The position numbers were made by a program, and so were the translations under genes. 64,000 nucleotides of DNA from Neurospora tetrasperma FGSC 2508 (Eukaryota; Ascomycota; Sordariomycetes; Sordariales; Sordariaceae): positions 2,735,952-2,799,951 of the forward strand of contig NW_009799100.1 of the NCBI RefSeq assembly GCF_000213175.1. Reading direction: 5' to 3'. Below the pieces are notes generated by a model. It searched no databases, was not told the DNA's origin, and worked only from the letters and a program-made list of their open reading frames with translations. Every line of letters starts with the position of its first letter. The first letter of the stretch is position 1. Positions 23,123 to 33,228 of the stretch are shown here, piece by piece.

Positions 23123-23712
23123 ATGTGTTCCACTGACATCTTCCTCGGCTTCTTAGCCATCCTCTTCCCACCGCTGCCTGGTAAGCTCAACATCATATTT
23201 CAAACAAAGTCGCCTTACAAGGCTATCTGCGATCACCCACTAACCCCTTCCCCACAGTCTGGGTCAAAACCGGCATCTGCTCCGCCGACTCTTTCATCAA
23301 CCTCCTTCTCTGCGTCCTCGGCTTCCTCCCCGGCCTTCTACACGCCTGGTACATCATTGCGAAGAACCCTACCCCACCATTTGACTACGACGGCGCCGTT
23401 TACGACGCCAATGACATCGGCCGCGTCGAAAGCGGGCAACGAATCTATGTCTTTGTCCACGACCAGCCCGGCAACAATCAAACCGGCGGTGGCCGCCACT
23501 ACCACCACCAACAAGCCGCCCACAAGAATCAGCAGCCGCAGCGACAAGGGCCCATGAATTACGGCACCACCGCTGGCCACGCGCCTCAAGATTCTGGTAT
23601 TGCACATGCTGGTCCTAGCGCAGGAGGAGACGGCGACAACAGCCATGCTGCGCCCCCGCCGAGTTACGCGCAAGTAGTAGCAGGTGATCATAAAATTCAG
23701 ACTCAGGATTAG
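23123..23712 (+). CDS. Pmp3/UPF0057-family membrane protein with PY motif (Sna3/Sna4-like)
   Basis: Exons 23123-23180 and 23258-23712 encode 170 residues. The intron has donor GTAAGC, a CACTAAC branch and acceptor CACAG. Residues 1-55 are a Pmp3 domain: ILFPPLPVWVKTG with the family's Pro-rich turn, then two hydrophobic helices (FLGFLAILFPPLP and INLLLCVLGFLPGLLHAWYI). The C-tail is hydrophilic, with Gln/His-rich sequence and PPPSYAQ near the end, a PPxY-type site for Rsp5/Nedd4 WW domains. Yeast Sna3 and Sna4 have this layout and traffic through multivesicular bodies; that role is inferred here. The annotated end is a TAG at 23710-23712. Uniquely, the same frame stays open for 77 more codons, see the following entry. 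Confidence 0.85.
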
Positions 23713-23946
23713 GGTCCTTCAACATCTACGACGCCGATACCCACTGTTGATGCCTCTACTTCTGCATCTGTCAAGACAGAGGGTGCTACTCGTTCTTTCA
23801 AAAATTGGAAGAGCGCGGCTTGCGATTGCCAGTGCGCTTGCGAATGTCCTGAGCAGCAGTGTTGCAGTCCCCAACAAGCGCAGTCGTCACATTTGGCTTT
23901 GGTGACGCAGTGGTTTCCTTTTTACGGATCTCCGTGGCATCCGTAA
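23713..23946 (+). other. in-frame Cys-rich open extension after the Sna3-like stop codon
   Basis: Directly after the TAG, 77 sense codons run to TAA 23944-23946 in the same frame. The content looks protein-like: a Ser/Thr-rich linker, SVKTEGATRSFKNWKS, then CDCQCACECPEQQCC, and a tail ending FPFYGSPWHP. Explanations are stop readthrough, a recent nonsense change, or a very small 39-nt in-frame intron (23674-23712, GTAGTA...TTAG) removing the stop. A palmitoylated Cys cluster would suit a membrane protein tail, which favours real coding origin. Translation is unproven. Confidence 0.5.
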
Positions 23947-24520
23947 GGATTGTTGATTAGTATGTGAAGAGTTCTAGGAGATACAATGGGTTTCAGCAAT
24001 GACCGATGGGTCAAGCGGGGGTACATTGAGGCAGGGACGGAGTAGTCACTTTCATGCGCGTTGGGTTACTTCTTTGCTTTAATGGCTTATTACGATGGGA
24101 TAGTTCTGCGTCTGGTGTTGGGTTATTGTAAGGATATATGAGGACATGGGACTTGGAGGCAACAGTGAAATTTAACTTTCCATTATTTTCAGCGACCTGT
24201 GCTAGTTCTTGTGGTCCACCATGAACAAGGAAATTTATTCCTGTCGGTAGTTGCTAGCCTCTTATGTCTAACGGCCGAGATTCTACGCAACAATGGCGAT
24301 AAGACCACACTCCAAGCTCTCCGGCGAGCTCGATTTGCCTTCATCTAATGCTGCCCATAGTAATTTGGCTGTGTCTTTGCAACTCACAGCCTGCGAGGGT
24401 AGAACAACCTATTTATGCTGTGCGTCCATGTAACCATATGTTTTCGTTCAGAACCCAGCATTTCGAATGTCATTCTCAGTTACAATGACCGTTGCATGAC
24501 CCCAGATTCCCGCTAAAGAA
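23947..24520. other. convergent intergenic region
   Basis: Sequence between the Sna3-like gene and the 3' end of the Arb1-like gene. No gene seen. Confidence 0.55.
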
Positions 24521-26284
24521 CTAAAGTGCCCACTCGATTTCATCATCTCCGAATGCAGGACCAACCGGGGCGTTGTCAACCGGGGCACTACCGACCGGGG
24601 CACCATCGACCGGGAAAGTATTAACAGGGGAAGCATCAACCTCCGGGGCATCATCCTCTAGGTCAGCGTTCAAGAAGTCGCCCATGCCATCACCGCCCTC
24701 AAACGATCCGGTAGGGTTGTGGATACTCGGGCCCGGCCTGGGATTCACCACCGGCTCTTTGAATCCCCACATAAGCTCCTGGGGTAGGAACTCGTAAAAG
24801 GTTGGATAGCCGTCCACCGAATTCTTGATGAATCCGACGCCGTAGTTCAACAGACAAATGTCCATCTTGAACTTGAAGCCAACCTTTATCAGGGCCAAGA
24901 TCTCCTCCTCCATTACCAGATTATAGGTAACATCCTCTACCGTGTTGTGCATTGTGTTCTCCCAACCGTCGCGAACAACGGTGGGTTTCACCTGAAAGAA
25001 GCCACAGGGTTTGATCGCGTTGGCATCACCAAGGTGCTTGTTGATGCTCTTGAACTTGGCGTGGCACTCGTCGTTGGGCAAAACGATGCTCACCACCTCG
25101 TACACTCGCTGAGTGATGGTCTTGGTGACGGTCGGGAACCCGGCCAGCTCTTCGAATCTGATGCCGTTTTCGTGTCCGCACTTGGAGCTCATGAGAATGG
25201 ACATCACAATGCCGATATTCTGGCGGGCGGCTTTCTCGTCCATCAATTCGCGTGCCCAGGCCATCTCATCGTCGTCCTCGCAGGTCACGAGACATGCGGC
25301 GGAACTGAAATTACCAGGGAGGAGGAGGAGGGTCTGGACGAGCAAAGGCATTTCCTCACGAGCCTTTTGACAGACCTTTTGAGCATTCTTGATGTCCTCG
25401 GCGTACTCAGGGCAAACGTCGTGAAGATCAACGTACTTGAGGAAGTTGGATACAAGATCTACGCCGGCAGCATAGTCTGCTGCACCGGGGGTAGTCAGAC
25501 GCATCAGGGTCTCGGAACTACGAACGTTAGCTTCATGACAGTCAAGGAAGAGACAAGTTGAACTAACAAGAATCCAGCGGCCACGCCGGTAAAATCGACA
25601 TCCCAGTGCTCCGGCTGGTTGGGATTATAGTAGCGAGAAGCATGCATACCAGGCTTGCGCTGCACGTAGTCGTTGGCCGCGATATCACGGATGTCGTCCT
25701 TGTCCAAGCCGTCCAAGTCACGGCTGGTAAGCGACGCGGTACCCTGAAACTGGCGAGTAGTAGTATCAATGCCGCCCAAGAACAGATATCTGCTGAATAA
25801 GTTCTCCTTCGCGCTATCGAAGCGACGGCGGGCACGGTAGCGTTGAATACATTCCTCGATGCGGTCAACGAACGGTCGACTGGGGGGGTAGATGGACTTC
25901 CTCTCTTCTTCGTACTCGGCCGGCGTGATAGGGGGGTCGCAAAAGTACTCTGACAGTAAGAACGATGTCAATATACCGAGTGAGCGGGAATGGTGCGGTG
26001 GACTTGCGATCGTCATGGAAAAACACGTTAAACTTACCTTCAAAGCCAGTGGGGCGCTTCTTCTGACCCTTGCTCTTATTGGACTTTTTCTTCTTCTTGG
26101 GTACTGCAGTTTCGGCCAAGGGCATGTTCTCCTTGCCATCAACAGGGCTAGTGTCGCCATCTGACGGCTTGGCCTCCTCCTCACCATGGGTGGCGGCGTT
26201 ATCGTTGTCAGAGGACGGCCTGGTTGCGGTCACTTCCGCCGGAACGTCCCCCGAAGAGGCGGAGTCCTGGACGTGAGTAGACAT
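24521..26284 (-). CDS. Arb1-type Argonaute siRNA chaperone (ARC) complex subunit
   Basis: Exons 26284-26038, 25949-25568 and 25517-24521 give 541 residues. The introns are 88 and 50 nt; the second carries a CTAAC branch. After a low-complexity N-terminus with a Lys-rich patch (PKKKKKSNKSKGQKKRP, possible nuclear signal), the Arb1 core begins at the exon 1/2 junction with TGFEEYFCDPPITPAEY. It continues with RRRFDSAKENLFSRYLFLGG and HWDVDFTGVAAGF. This matches the Arb1 family founded on the S. pombe ARC subunit, which holds Ago1 with duplex siRNA and represses slicing. In Neurospora an RNA-silencing role (quelling or meiotic silencing) is the natural inference but is not shown by sequence. The C-terminus carries five decaying 5-residue APV-type repeats and an acidic end. 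Confidence 0.8.
24561..24635. repeat. 15-bp minisatellite inside the Arb1-like gene (about five units)
   Basis: Five successive 15-bp units with the core AACCGGGGC or GACCGGGGC begin at 24561, 24576, 24591, 24606 and 24621. Similarity fades in the last two. On the minus strand each unit encodes five residues of the APVx type. Confidence 0.75.
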
Positions 26285-29195
26285 GCTCAAGGCTGTAAGC
26301 GAATCAGTTGGGCGAGAGGTGATTACGGCCTAGTGGTCTTTGTGGTGGCTGTGAGAATATTACACCTCTGCGTCCCTGTTGGTCTTTCGGTGAGTGACAG
26401 GTGAGTAGAATGTGATGATGGAGGGGTTTTCAGGCTAGGTCGACCCAGACACTCGCCGACCGTTTGCTCTCAAATGATCTTGCGGCGTCCAAAACTTGCA
26501 CAGAACGTACGCATGTGATCCAGATTCGCTAAAGCTTGGTGCTTTGCGGCTAAGACTGTCTGCTGGGTTGTTGTCGCTACCTTATGGTCGGTGTGAGAAA
26601 GGCAGAATTAATGTAGAGGAAGACTGCAGGGTAGAATAGAAGGAGAAATGATTTTGTACTGGCAAAAGTACGGACCGGCAGAGAAAAGGAAGTAGAAGGA
26701 AGCCAATATAGGTAGTTAGTTTAGCCACAGTTAATGGGATGAATTCGAGATCTGAAACTCATCCGATATCGACCGCTTCACTGCTCTTTTGCGCAGCAAA
26801 CTGGAGCAGCGTCATGTTTCCATCGCATCCGTGGTCCAGGAGATGAAGTTACCGATCTTACTTATCCTGAACAACTTTGCCAAACGGTTTTTCCTAGAGA
26901 AAATTGTAAACTGCATGGAAGTTATCGACAAATATATGTGAGACGAAGTTTGAACCTTCCGGCTGTATCAAGGTTTGGCGTAGTGTTGAGTCGGCAGGAA
27001 CGAAGGACACTTCTCTTTGCTCGCCTTCCGCGCTGCTAAAGAGCTGCAGACTGCAAACGCTGCAATCTACCTCCCGGTCTAAGCTCTCATCTGGAATGCC
27101 ATGGAGGTTGCGCCTTAGATCTTTCTCGTGTTCCATTTCAAAATCGCGACGAAGAGACAAAGAGCAGACGGGGCGACAGATCCCCCAACACATTGGCTAC
27201 GCCTGAGCGACCAAGTGGAAATCTACACTCGCATGTGGTGGCAGTACCGGTATGTACCTCCTCGCAGATACCCTTTACCCGCCGCCAAGCCTCCCGTGGA
27301 TGCCTCCCTTGACTCCGCACTATCGGCGCCTCCTAAGGTCCGGGTATTGCTGCTTTGCTTGAGGTTGGGGCTGGACACTTGCGTCTGCAACAAGCGCCGA
27401 TAGAACAAACATTTCGATAGAAATGAATTATGGGCGCTGCCTCTTTGGGATATTTGACAGAGCAGAATGAGAAGCGGATGTCCACTGAGGTGAACAATGA
27501 CGCGGTTGGGAATTGAGGGTGTCGTTCCAGCTCTGGGAGCGAGTACCTACTGTGTAGCCCAAAGTTCTCAGCTTCAACTGAGTTTGTATCAGGACCCCAA
27601 ATCTCGATCTGCTCTGTGCCAGGTGTTGGATATACGATATTGTGATCCAACAATTAGATTTCCCTAGCTAAGCGCTGGCTGTGAATGTGCAATAAAGCAG
27701 TCAATGAGCCGTCGACGTGTGTGCGAGACATTTTCAGTTGGCAGTTGGTGAGAGGTCTGCCAACCCACAGTTGTCCATGTGAGAGGCTCATTGTCGTACT
27801 TCCACATCAGTAAGCCGGCTTTGACCTGATCATTTTGCCCTTCGACTACGACCGTCTGAGACATCTCGCACAGGTTTCCCGTGTCACACTAACCATCTTG
27901 CTCATCCACCGACTACCGGTTGGGCTGTACCAAACAAAACCCGCGTATAGATGGCTGACAATTGTTCATTGATGATCATATGAATGAGAGTCATCAAAGA
28001 GCCCTTTTGATTCGCGCTCTTCGCGATATGCGGCGCCCGACTTCGGTTCGGATACGGCGGGCAAAGGAATCAGACTAAGACTCGCATTTGAGAGCAGCGT
28101 GTCTGAATGGACGAGATGACAAGGCAGAATGCATGGCGAGGTCGCAAAAAAACGTGGCTGTGTGTTCGAACTTGAGGGAGGCTCTTCCGCCACCCTCTTA
28201 ATATCGTGAAATGTTGAGAATGTGGAAGCGGAATGGTAGAAGTCCATCCAGATGCCTTCGATTTCTACGGGCTTGTAACGCCATGAAGGCGCAGCTCACC
28301 CTCTCGCGGATAATCCCCCGGTCTGTCCTGCCGCCGTCGAGGCTGGAAAGGGTCCAATAGTGGGTCTTTGGTCTCCTGGAAGGGCCGGTGGGGAGGGCTA
28401 CGAACACATCTGATTGGCAACAGCCCCTCGCCCCATCTGCTCAGCAACGAACCTAGCGCGCTCGCTGCATTTTCCAGCGCTCGTGCCCTCCCGCAAATCC
28501 CGTCTGGTGCCCTGTTGCAGTGTCCGTGCCTGGCTGTCGCGAACCGCTGTGAGGGACGGGGACCCGACTCACAAAGGAACCTGGCTTGCCTGGAATGGAA
28601 CACTGGCGCGGGGAGTGCGCGTCGCCCCCCTGGTGATGAAGCTCCCTCTGGGGCTCCTTCCCCCTTTGACATTGATATCCACGCACTGCAGCTACACATT
28701 GGCAGCTGAACACTTGTATCAGCAGGTACCTAGAGGTAACCTCGTCGACGACCGTGGGACGGCATGTGGTGATGCGTGACGGGTACCACTCCGCCTCCAA
28801 CACATCGTCTTCCAAATTTGTTTGTCCCGTCCCCCCCCTCCCCTTTTCCACCTTTCCTGCTTTCCGGAATACAAAAGCCCCAGGCCCCGAGCCCTTGACC
28901 TTGGCCCTTCCTTCACCGAATGTCAAACTGCTATGCAACTTTACAATCGAGCGCCCGCTGCCTAAAACGTGTATCACTTCGAAGAATACTCGACAATCTG
29001 GCAACCCTTAGCCCATGAAACTGCGAGCGCTAGTCACGATCCGCCCAAAAGTCGCATTCGTGCCCCTCCGTTGCCAGCTAGTAACGACGCTTCTTACCTG
29101 AACTGCCACCAAAGAGTTCGTTCACCAGGTCCATCCAAACCGCGAGGACACGTCACGCAATATCTCCGTACAACGTTTCTATACAAACCGCAAAC
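26285..29195. other. divergent upstream region of the Arb1-like and ipk2 genes
   Basis: About 2.9 kb with no supported gene. A GGTAGGTA-type word occurs near 26707. Several overlapping frames at 28.3-28.8 kb look like GC-rich chance frames. The last 300 bp is probably the ipk2 leader. Confidence 0.5.
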
Positions 29196-30520
29196 ATGAT
29201 GGGCTCAACACCGATACCCAAGCACCATGAGCTCAAGCCCTACAATCTTGCGGTTGCCGGCCAGTATGTTACTTTTCTGCCTTTGGACTCACCCGCCTCC
29301 GCTTTTTGGGCTCTAACCTTTCGGGCAGTGACGGTACAATGTGCGATTCTCAAGGCGAACTCTTCATCAAGCCCTGCACCGATCAGGAGCTTCAGTTTTA
29401 CAAGACGGCCAATGAGAGCCACCAGGCGTTCGCCGACTTGATGCCCGTTTTTATGGGCGAGCTAGAACTGAACGACTCGACAAGCGTTAGGGACTTGGAT
29501 GAACAGCTCCCCGCTGTTTCCGAAATACTTTCCAAGGAAACAAAAGAAGAGATCATCAAGTTTAGCAAGGAACAGGCTGCTGAGGCTGCCGCCCAGTCCC
29601 CCGCGCCGAGCACTGACAGACAGTGGACGGAAAAGGCCAAGTCCAGAAAGATCGAGACTAATAAGTCGGTGGTACTGGAGAATTCAGCATACGGTTACAC
29701 GCGTCCTAACATTATGGACGCTAAACTCGGCAAGCGGCTGTGGGCAGATGATGCGCCCAAGGCGAAGCAAGAGCGATTTGATATAATCACCAAGGAAACC
29801 ACCAATGGCTCGCATGGGTTTCGCATCGCCGGCATGCGCGTTTACAAGGGATCCACCAACCCCAATGAGCTGGACGAGCAGGGTTATAAGGTCTACGACA
29901 AGCATTACGGCCGGTTAGAGGTCAACGCGGACAATGTTGTGGAGGCAATGCGCAAGTTCATTTTCAATCCTCAGGCCGGGATAGATGAGGAAATCGGCAA
30001 GATCATTGCGGGTCTTTTCCTCAATGACCTAAGGCGCATCGAGGAGGTGTTGGCCTCGGAGGAGAGCAGAATGTACTCGGCGAGCTTGCTGTTCACATTC
30101 GAAGGAGACGGCAACGCGTTGAGAGCTGCCCTTGACCGGACCAGAGCTGACATGTCGGGTGAGCAATACAAGAAGGATGATGGACCGTACACGCCAGGTC
30201 TATCTGCATCTCGCGTTGATAGTGGCATCGAGATGGATGACGAGGGGCAGATGGTGTTTCCAATCAACGCAGCCATCGGCCAAAACATGATACTGGCGAA
30301 CCTGGCTCAGGCGCCTGCTTCCCAAGACATCCAACTCACTGCGGATTCCGACGCAGACAGCATGTCGGGTTCCTCGAACGGCGATATTCCTCGCATCTAC
30401 TCCCTCAAACTCATTGACTTTGCACATGCCGAGTGGACACCCGGGCAAGGCCCAGACGAGAACGCTCTGTTTGGCGTTCGGAGTTTGATCAAGATCTTTG
30501 AACAGCTGGCAGATGATTGA
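29196..30520 (+). CDS. ipk2: inositol polyphosphate multikinase (Ipk2/Arg82 family)
   Basis: Exons 29196-29263 and 29329-30520 encode 419 residues. The 65-nt intron has donor GTATGT and branch CTCTAACC. The junction restores AVAGHDGTMCDSQGELFIKP, the family's N-lobe start. The signature PxxxDxKxG appears as PNIMDAKLG at residues 149-157. ASLLFTFEGD matches the conserved SLL segment, and LKLIDFAHAEW with the adjacent DENALFGVRSLIKI contains the metal-binding Asp of the catalytic DFAH motif. The enzyme phosphorylates Ins(1,4,5)P3 stepwise to InsP5 in the nucleus. In yeast it also supports the ArgR-Mcm1 regulator. An Ala/Ser/Lys-rich insert at 95-130 precedes the signature. Two adjacent ATGs (29196 and 29199) are possible starts. 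Confidence 0.93.
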
Positions 30521-31403
30521 AGGGCGGGTTTCCGAAAGCAATCGTGGAGTTAGGGCGGCATTTCAAGGCGTTTGGGATTGCAATTGGGGCTACCTTGCGA
30601 GACTACGGTTAGAGCATGTCACGGGCAGGTTAGAGGAAGGGAAAGAGACGAAGAGGGAAGAGGGCATATACGAATATATATGCATAGGTAGGTAGAGGAG
30701 AGGTTTTTGACGTCCGTTACGAACATCATTGAAAGAAGGGGAACCAGCCACACGGGCTATTAGGGGGACGGCAATTCTTTTCACGCAATATACCCCTTAT
30801 TTTTATTGTACGCTATTATCCGATGATCTTGTCGCATCTCTAACATGACTGTAGTATCTGGATGTTGTGGTCTGTGACAATAATTCACATCTTGTGCTCG
30901 AACCACGTGCCAAATTTTACTGTTTCAACTTTGTTCTTTGAAATTTGCAATCAAGGTAGACATGCTTCAGAAAATTGACAAACTCCGTCAGCAGCAGCTG
31001 CCGTTTAGAGGAAACTCTAAAGTGGGCTGCTTTTAATTCGATTTCCAAAACACTCGAACCGGGACGAAAAGTGGAAGCGGAAACCAAATACAACGAATGC
31101 CCTTGACACGCTTCGTTAGTACCTTCAGGGTACTTACACAGCGTTTGAGCCCCACTGCCCGCAGCCGCTAAACTCAGCTTCAACAGCCCCGGCCTTGCTG
31201 CAGTGAGCATCAGCTCCCGGGGCCGCCTTCCACTTCCATTGCATCCATGCCACAATAATCCCTGCATGCCAACGGCTGGACTTTACAACTTTCACCCCCA
31301 TCGGCGCAAACGCAAACAGAACTTTACAAGAAGGAGAACGAATTACAAGTACATATCCAACAGCCTGTGAACAACCTCGTTCACGCGCTGAACACAGCCC
31401 GCA
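30521..31403. other. ipk2 3' flank and clp1 promoter
   Basis: Short frames only. The word TAGGTAGGTAG occurs near 30685. No gene seen. Confidence 0.55.
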
Positions 31404-33228
31404 ATGTCAATTCCAGGCCTCGGTCAGATAGCCCCACAGGTAAACGAACCCAAGCTCTCGCGCGGACATGCTTCGTATAACCCCAGGCGCGCACGTGTAT
31501 CCAACGTCATCACCATCCCCTCACAAGCCATTATTATCCATAGTCACACTCGTGACCCGAGATCACAACCAGCTAACCATCGCCTGATATTTGTCCGTTT
31601 ACGGTAAATCCAGGCTCCCACAACCACCCAGCGAACTATCAACCTCCGACCGTTCGGCGAATGGCGCTTCTCCATCCCCCACCAGCACAGCACCTTCTCA
31701 TCGAACTCCTCCGCCGCCGGAGTCACTGTCCGCCTCGCTGCCGGCACTGCTGAGCGCGATGGCACCGAGCTCGCGCCCAACTGCGTCTACACATTCCTCC
31801 CCGGCACCAAATCAAAGCTCTTCACCGATCAAGGATGCACTCTCGAGATCAACAACACGGGCGGCTACCCCCTCGAGGACCGCGTGGTTGAACACCCGCC
31901 GGAACAGTCGCCCATGCTTAGCTATCTCAACCTTCACTTTGGCCTACAAGACCACGAGCGTGCCGCGGCCGCTCAGGCACAACAACAACATCCTACATAC
32001 CACCAGCAGCAGCAACAAGGGAGAGGAGCAGGACCAGGAGTAGCGAGGCCGAAGCCCGGGCCAAGAGTGCTGATCTGTGGTCCACCCGGCGTCGGCAAGA
32101 CCTCGCTGGCGAAGCTCCTCGCTGCTCTCGCCACGCGCATGGGCTCTCAGCCGATGGTAGCCAACCTGAACCCGACCGACGGGCTGCTGTGTCTACCCGG
32201 AACGCTGGGTGCGGCCGTGTTCGGCACGTTGATGGACGTGGAGGATCCGGCGGGTGGGTTTGGCGTGACGAACACGCCGATCAGCGGTCCCAGCGCGGTG
32301 CCGGTCAAGAACCCGCTCACATTTTACTTTGGACACGAGAAGATGGAGGACGACCTGGACATGTGGAGGCAGATGACGGAGCGGCTGGCGGTGTTGGTCA
32401 GGCGCAAGTTTGAGAGGAATCGGGATGTGAGGGTGGCGGGGTTGTTGATTGATACGGCGCCGGTGGAGGCGGGGGACAAAGAGGGGCAGAAGCTGTTGGG
32501 GTGGGCGGTTAGGCAGTTTGATGGTGAGTTTATATTTGATTGGCCTCCAGAAAGACCTCATAAAGAGTGACGAAAGCTAACGATGCAAGTATAGCAAACT
32601 TCGTTGTGGTGCTCGGCTCTGAACAGCTAAAGACAGAACTTGGGCAGCGGTTTGCAAGCGAGAAGACGAGCTTTGAAGAGCCGATTACTGTCCTCGGGTT
32701 AGACAAGTCGGATGGTGCTGTACAGATTGACAAGGCGTGGAGGCAGAAGTCTACAGAGACGGCGATTAAGGAATACTTCTTTGGTGGCATCAAGGCGCGC
32801 TTGAGCCCCTTTACACAGTCTGCCAGTTTCGATGAGCTAGTCGTTTTCAAGGCGCCTGACGGTGAGTTTTTTTTTTTTTTTTTTTCTCTCTCTCTCTCTC
32901 TCGCTGCACTGAAACTACCTTACCATACCTGGCACCTAAGCTAACGCCTGTCTTTACCAAAACAGAACCCTATGAAGGCGCCCCAGTCCTCGAGCGAGTC
33001 GAAATCACCCCTGAAATGGCCCACTGGACGCTAGCAGTCATGATCGCTTCCGTGACCGACTCGCCGCAGGCCATCCGATTTTCCTCGGTCCTGGGCTTCA
33101 TCGTCATCGCCGACGTGGACCAGGAGCGCAGGCGGGTCAAGTTCCTGTCGCCGGTTAGCGGTCGGCTGGGCAACCACCCGCTGATATGGGGACGCTGGCC
33201 GGAACCGTATCTCAACCTCCTGGCGTAG
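31404..33228 (+). CDS. clp1: mRNA cleavage and polyadenylation factor Clp1
   Basis: Exons 31404-31439, 31614-32523, 32595-32861 and 32966-33228 give 491 residues. Intron sizes are 174, 71 and 104 nt. The protein starts MSIPGLGQIAPQ, then INLRPFGEWRFSIP of the N-terminal beta domain. The P-loop is GPPGVGKTS at about residues 168-176. The central domain contains NLNPTDGLLCLPGTL and the tract GLLIDTAPVEA. The C-terminal domain ends GNHPLIWGRWPEPYLNLLA. Clp1 is a subunit of cleavage factor IA with Pcf11. The fungal proteins bind ATP but the RNA kinase activity seen in animals is generally absent. A Gln-rich stretch between the N-terminal domain and the P-loop is encoded near 31978-32020. Intron 3 contains a long T and CT run. 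Confidence 0.96.
32867..32902. repeat. poly-T followed by (CT)n microsatellite in clp1 intron 3
   Basis: Nineteen T residues run on from the GTGAG donor and are followed by about eight CT units. This is likely length-variable between strains. Confidence 0.85.

Noticed and set aside
28265-29011. Several overlapping frames on both strands, 85-183 codons
   Set aside because: GC-rich DNA keeps many frames open at once; none shows domain similarity or consistent codon bias.
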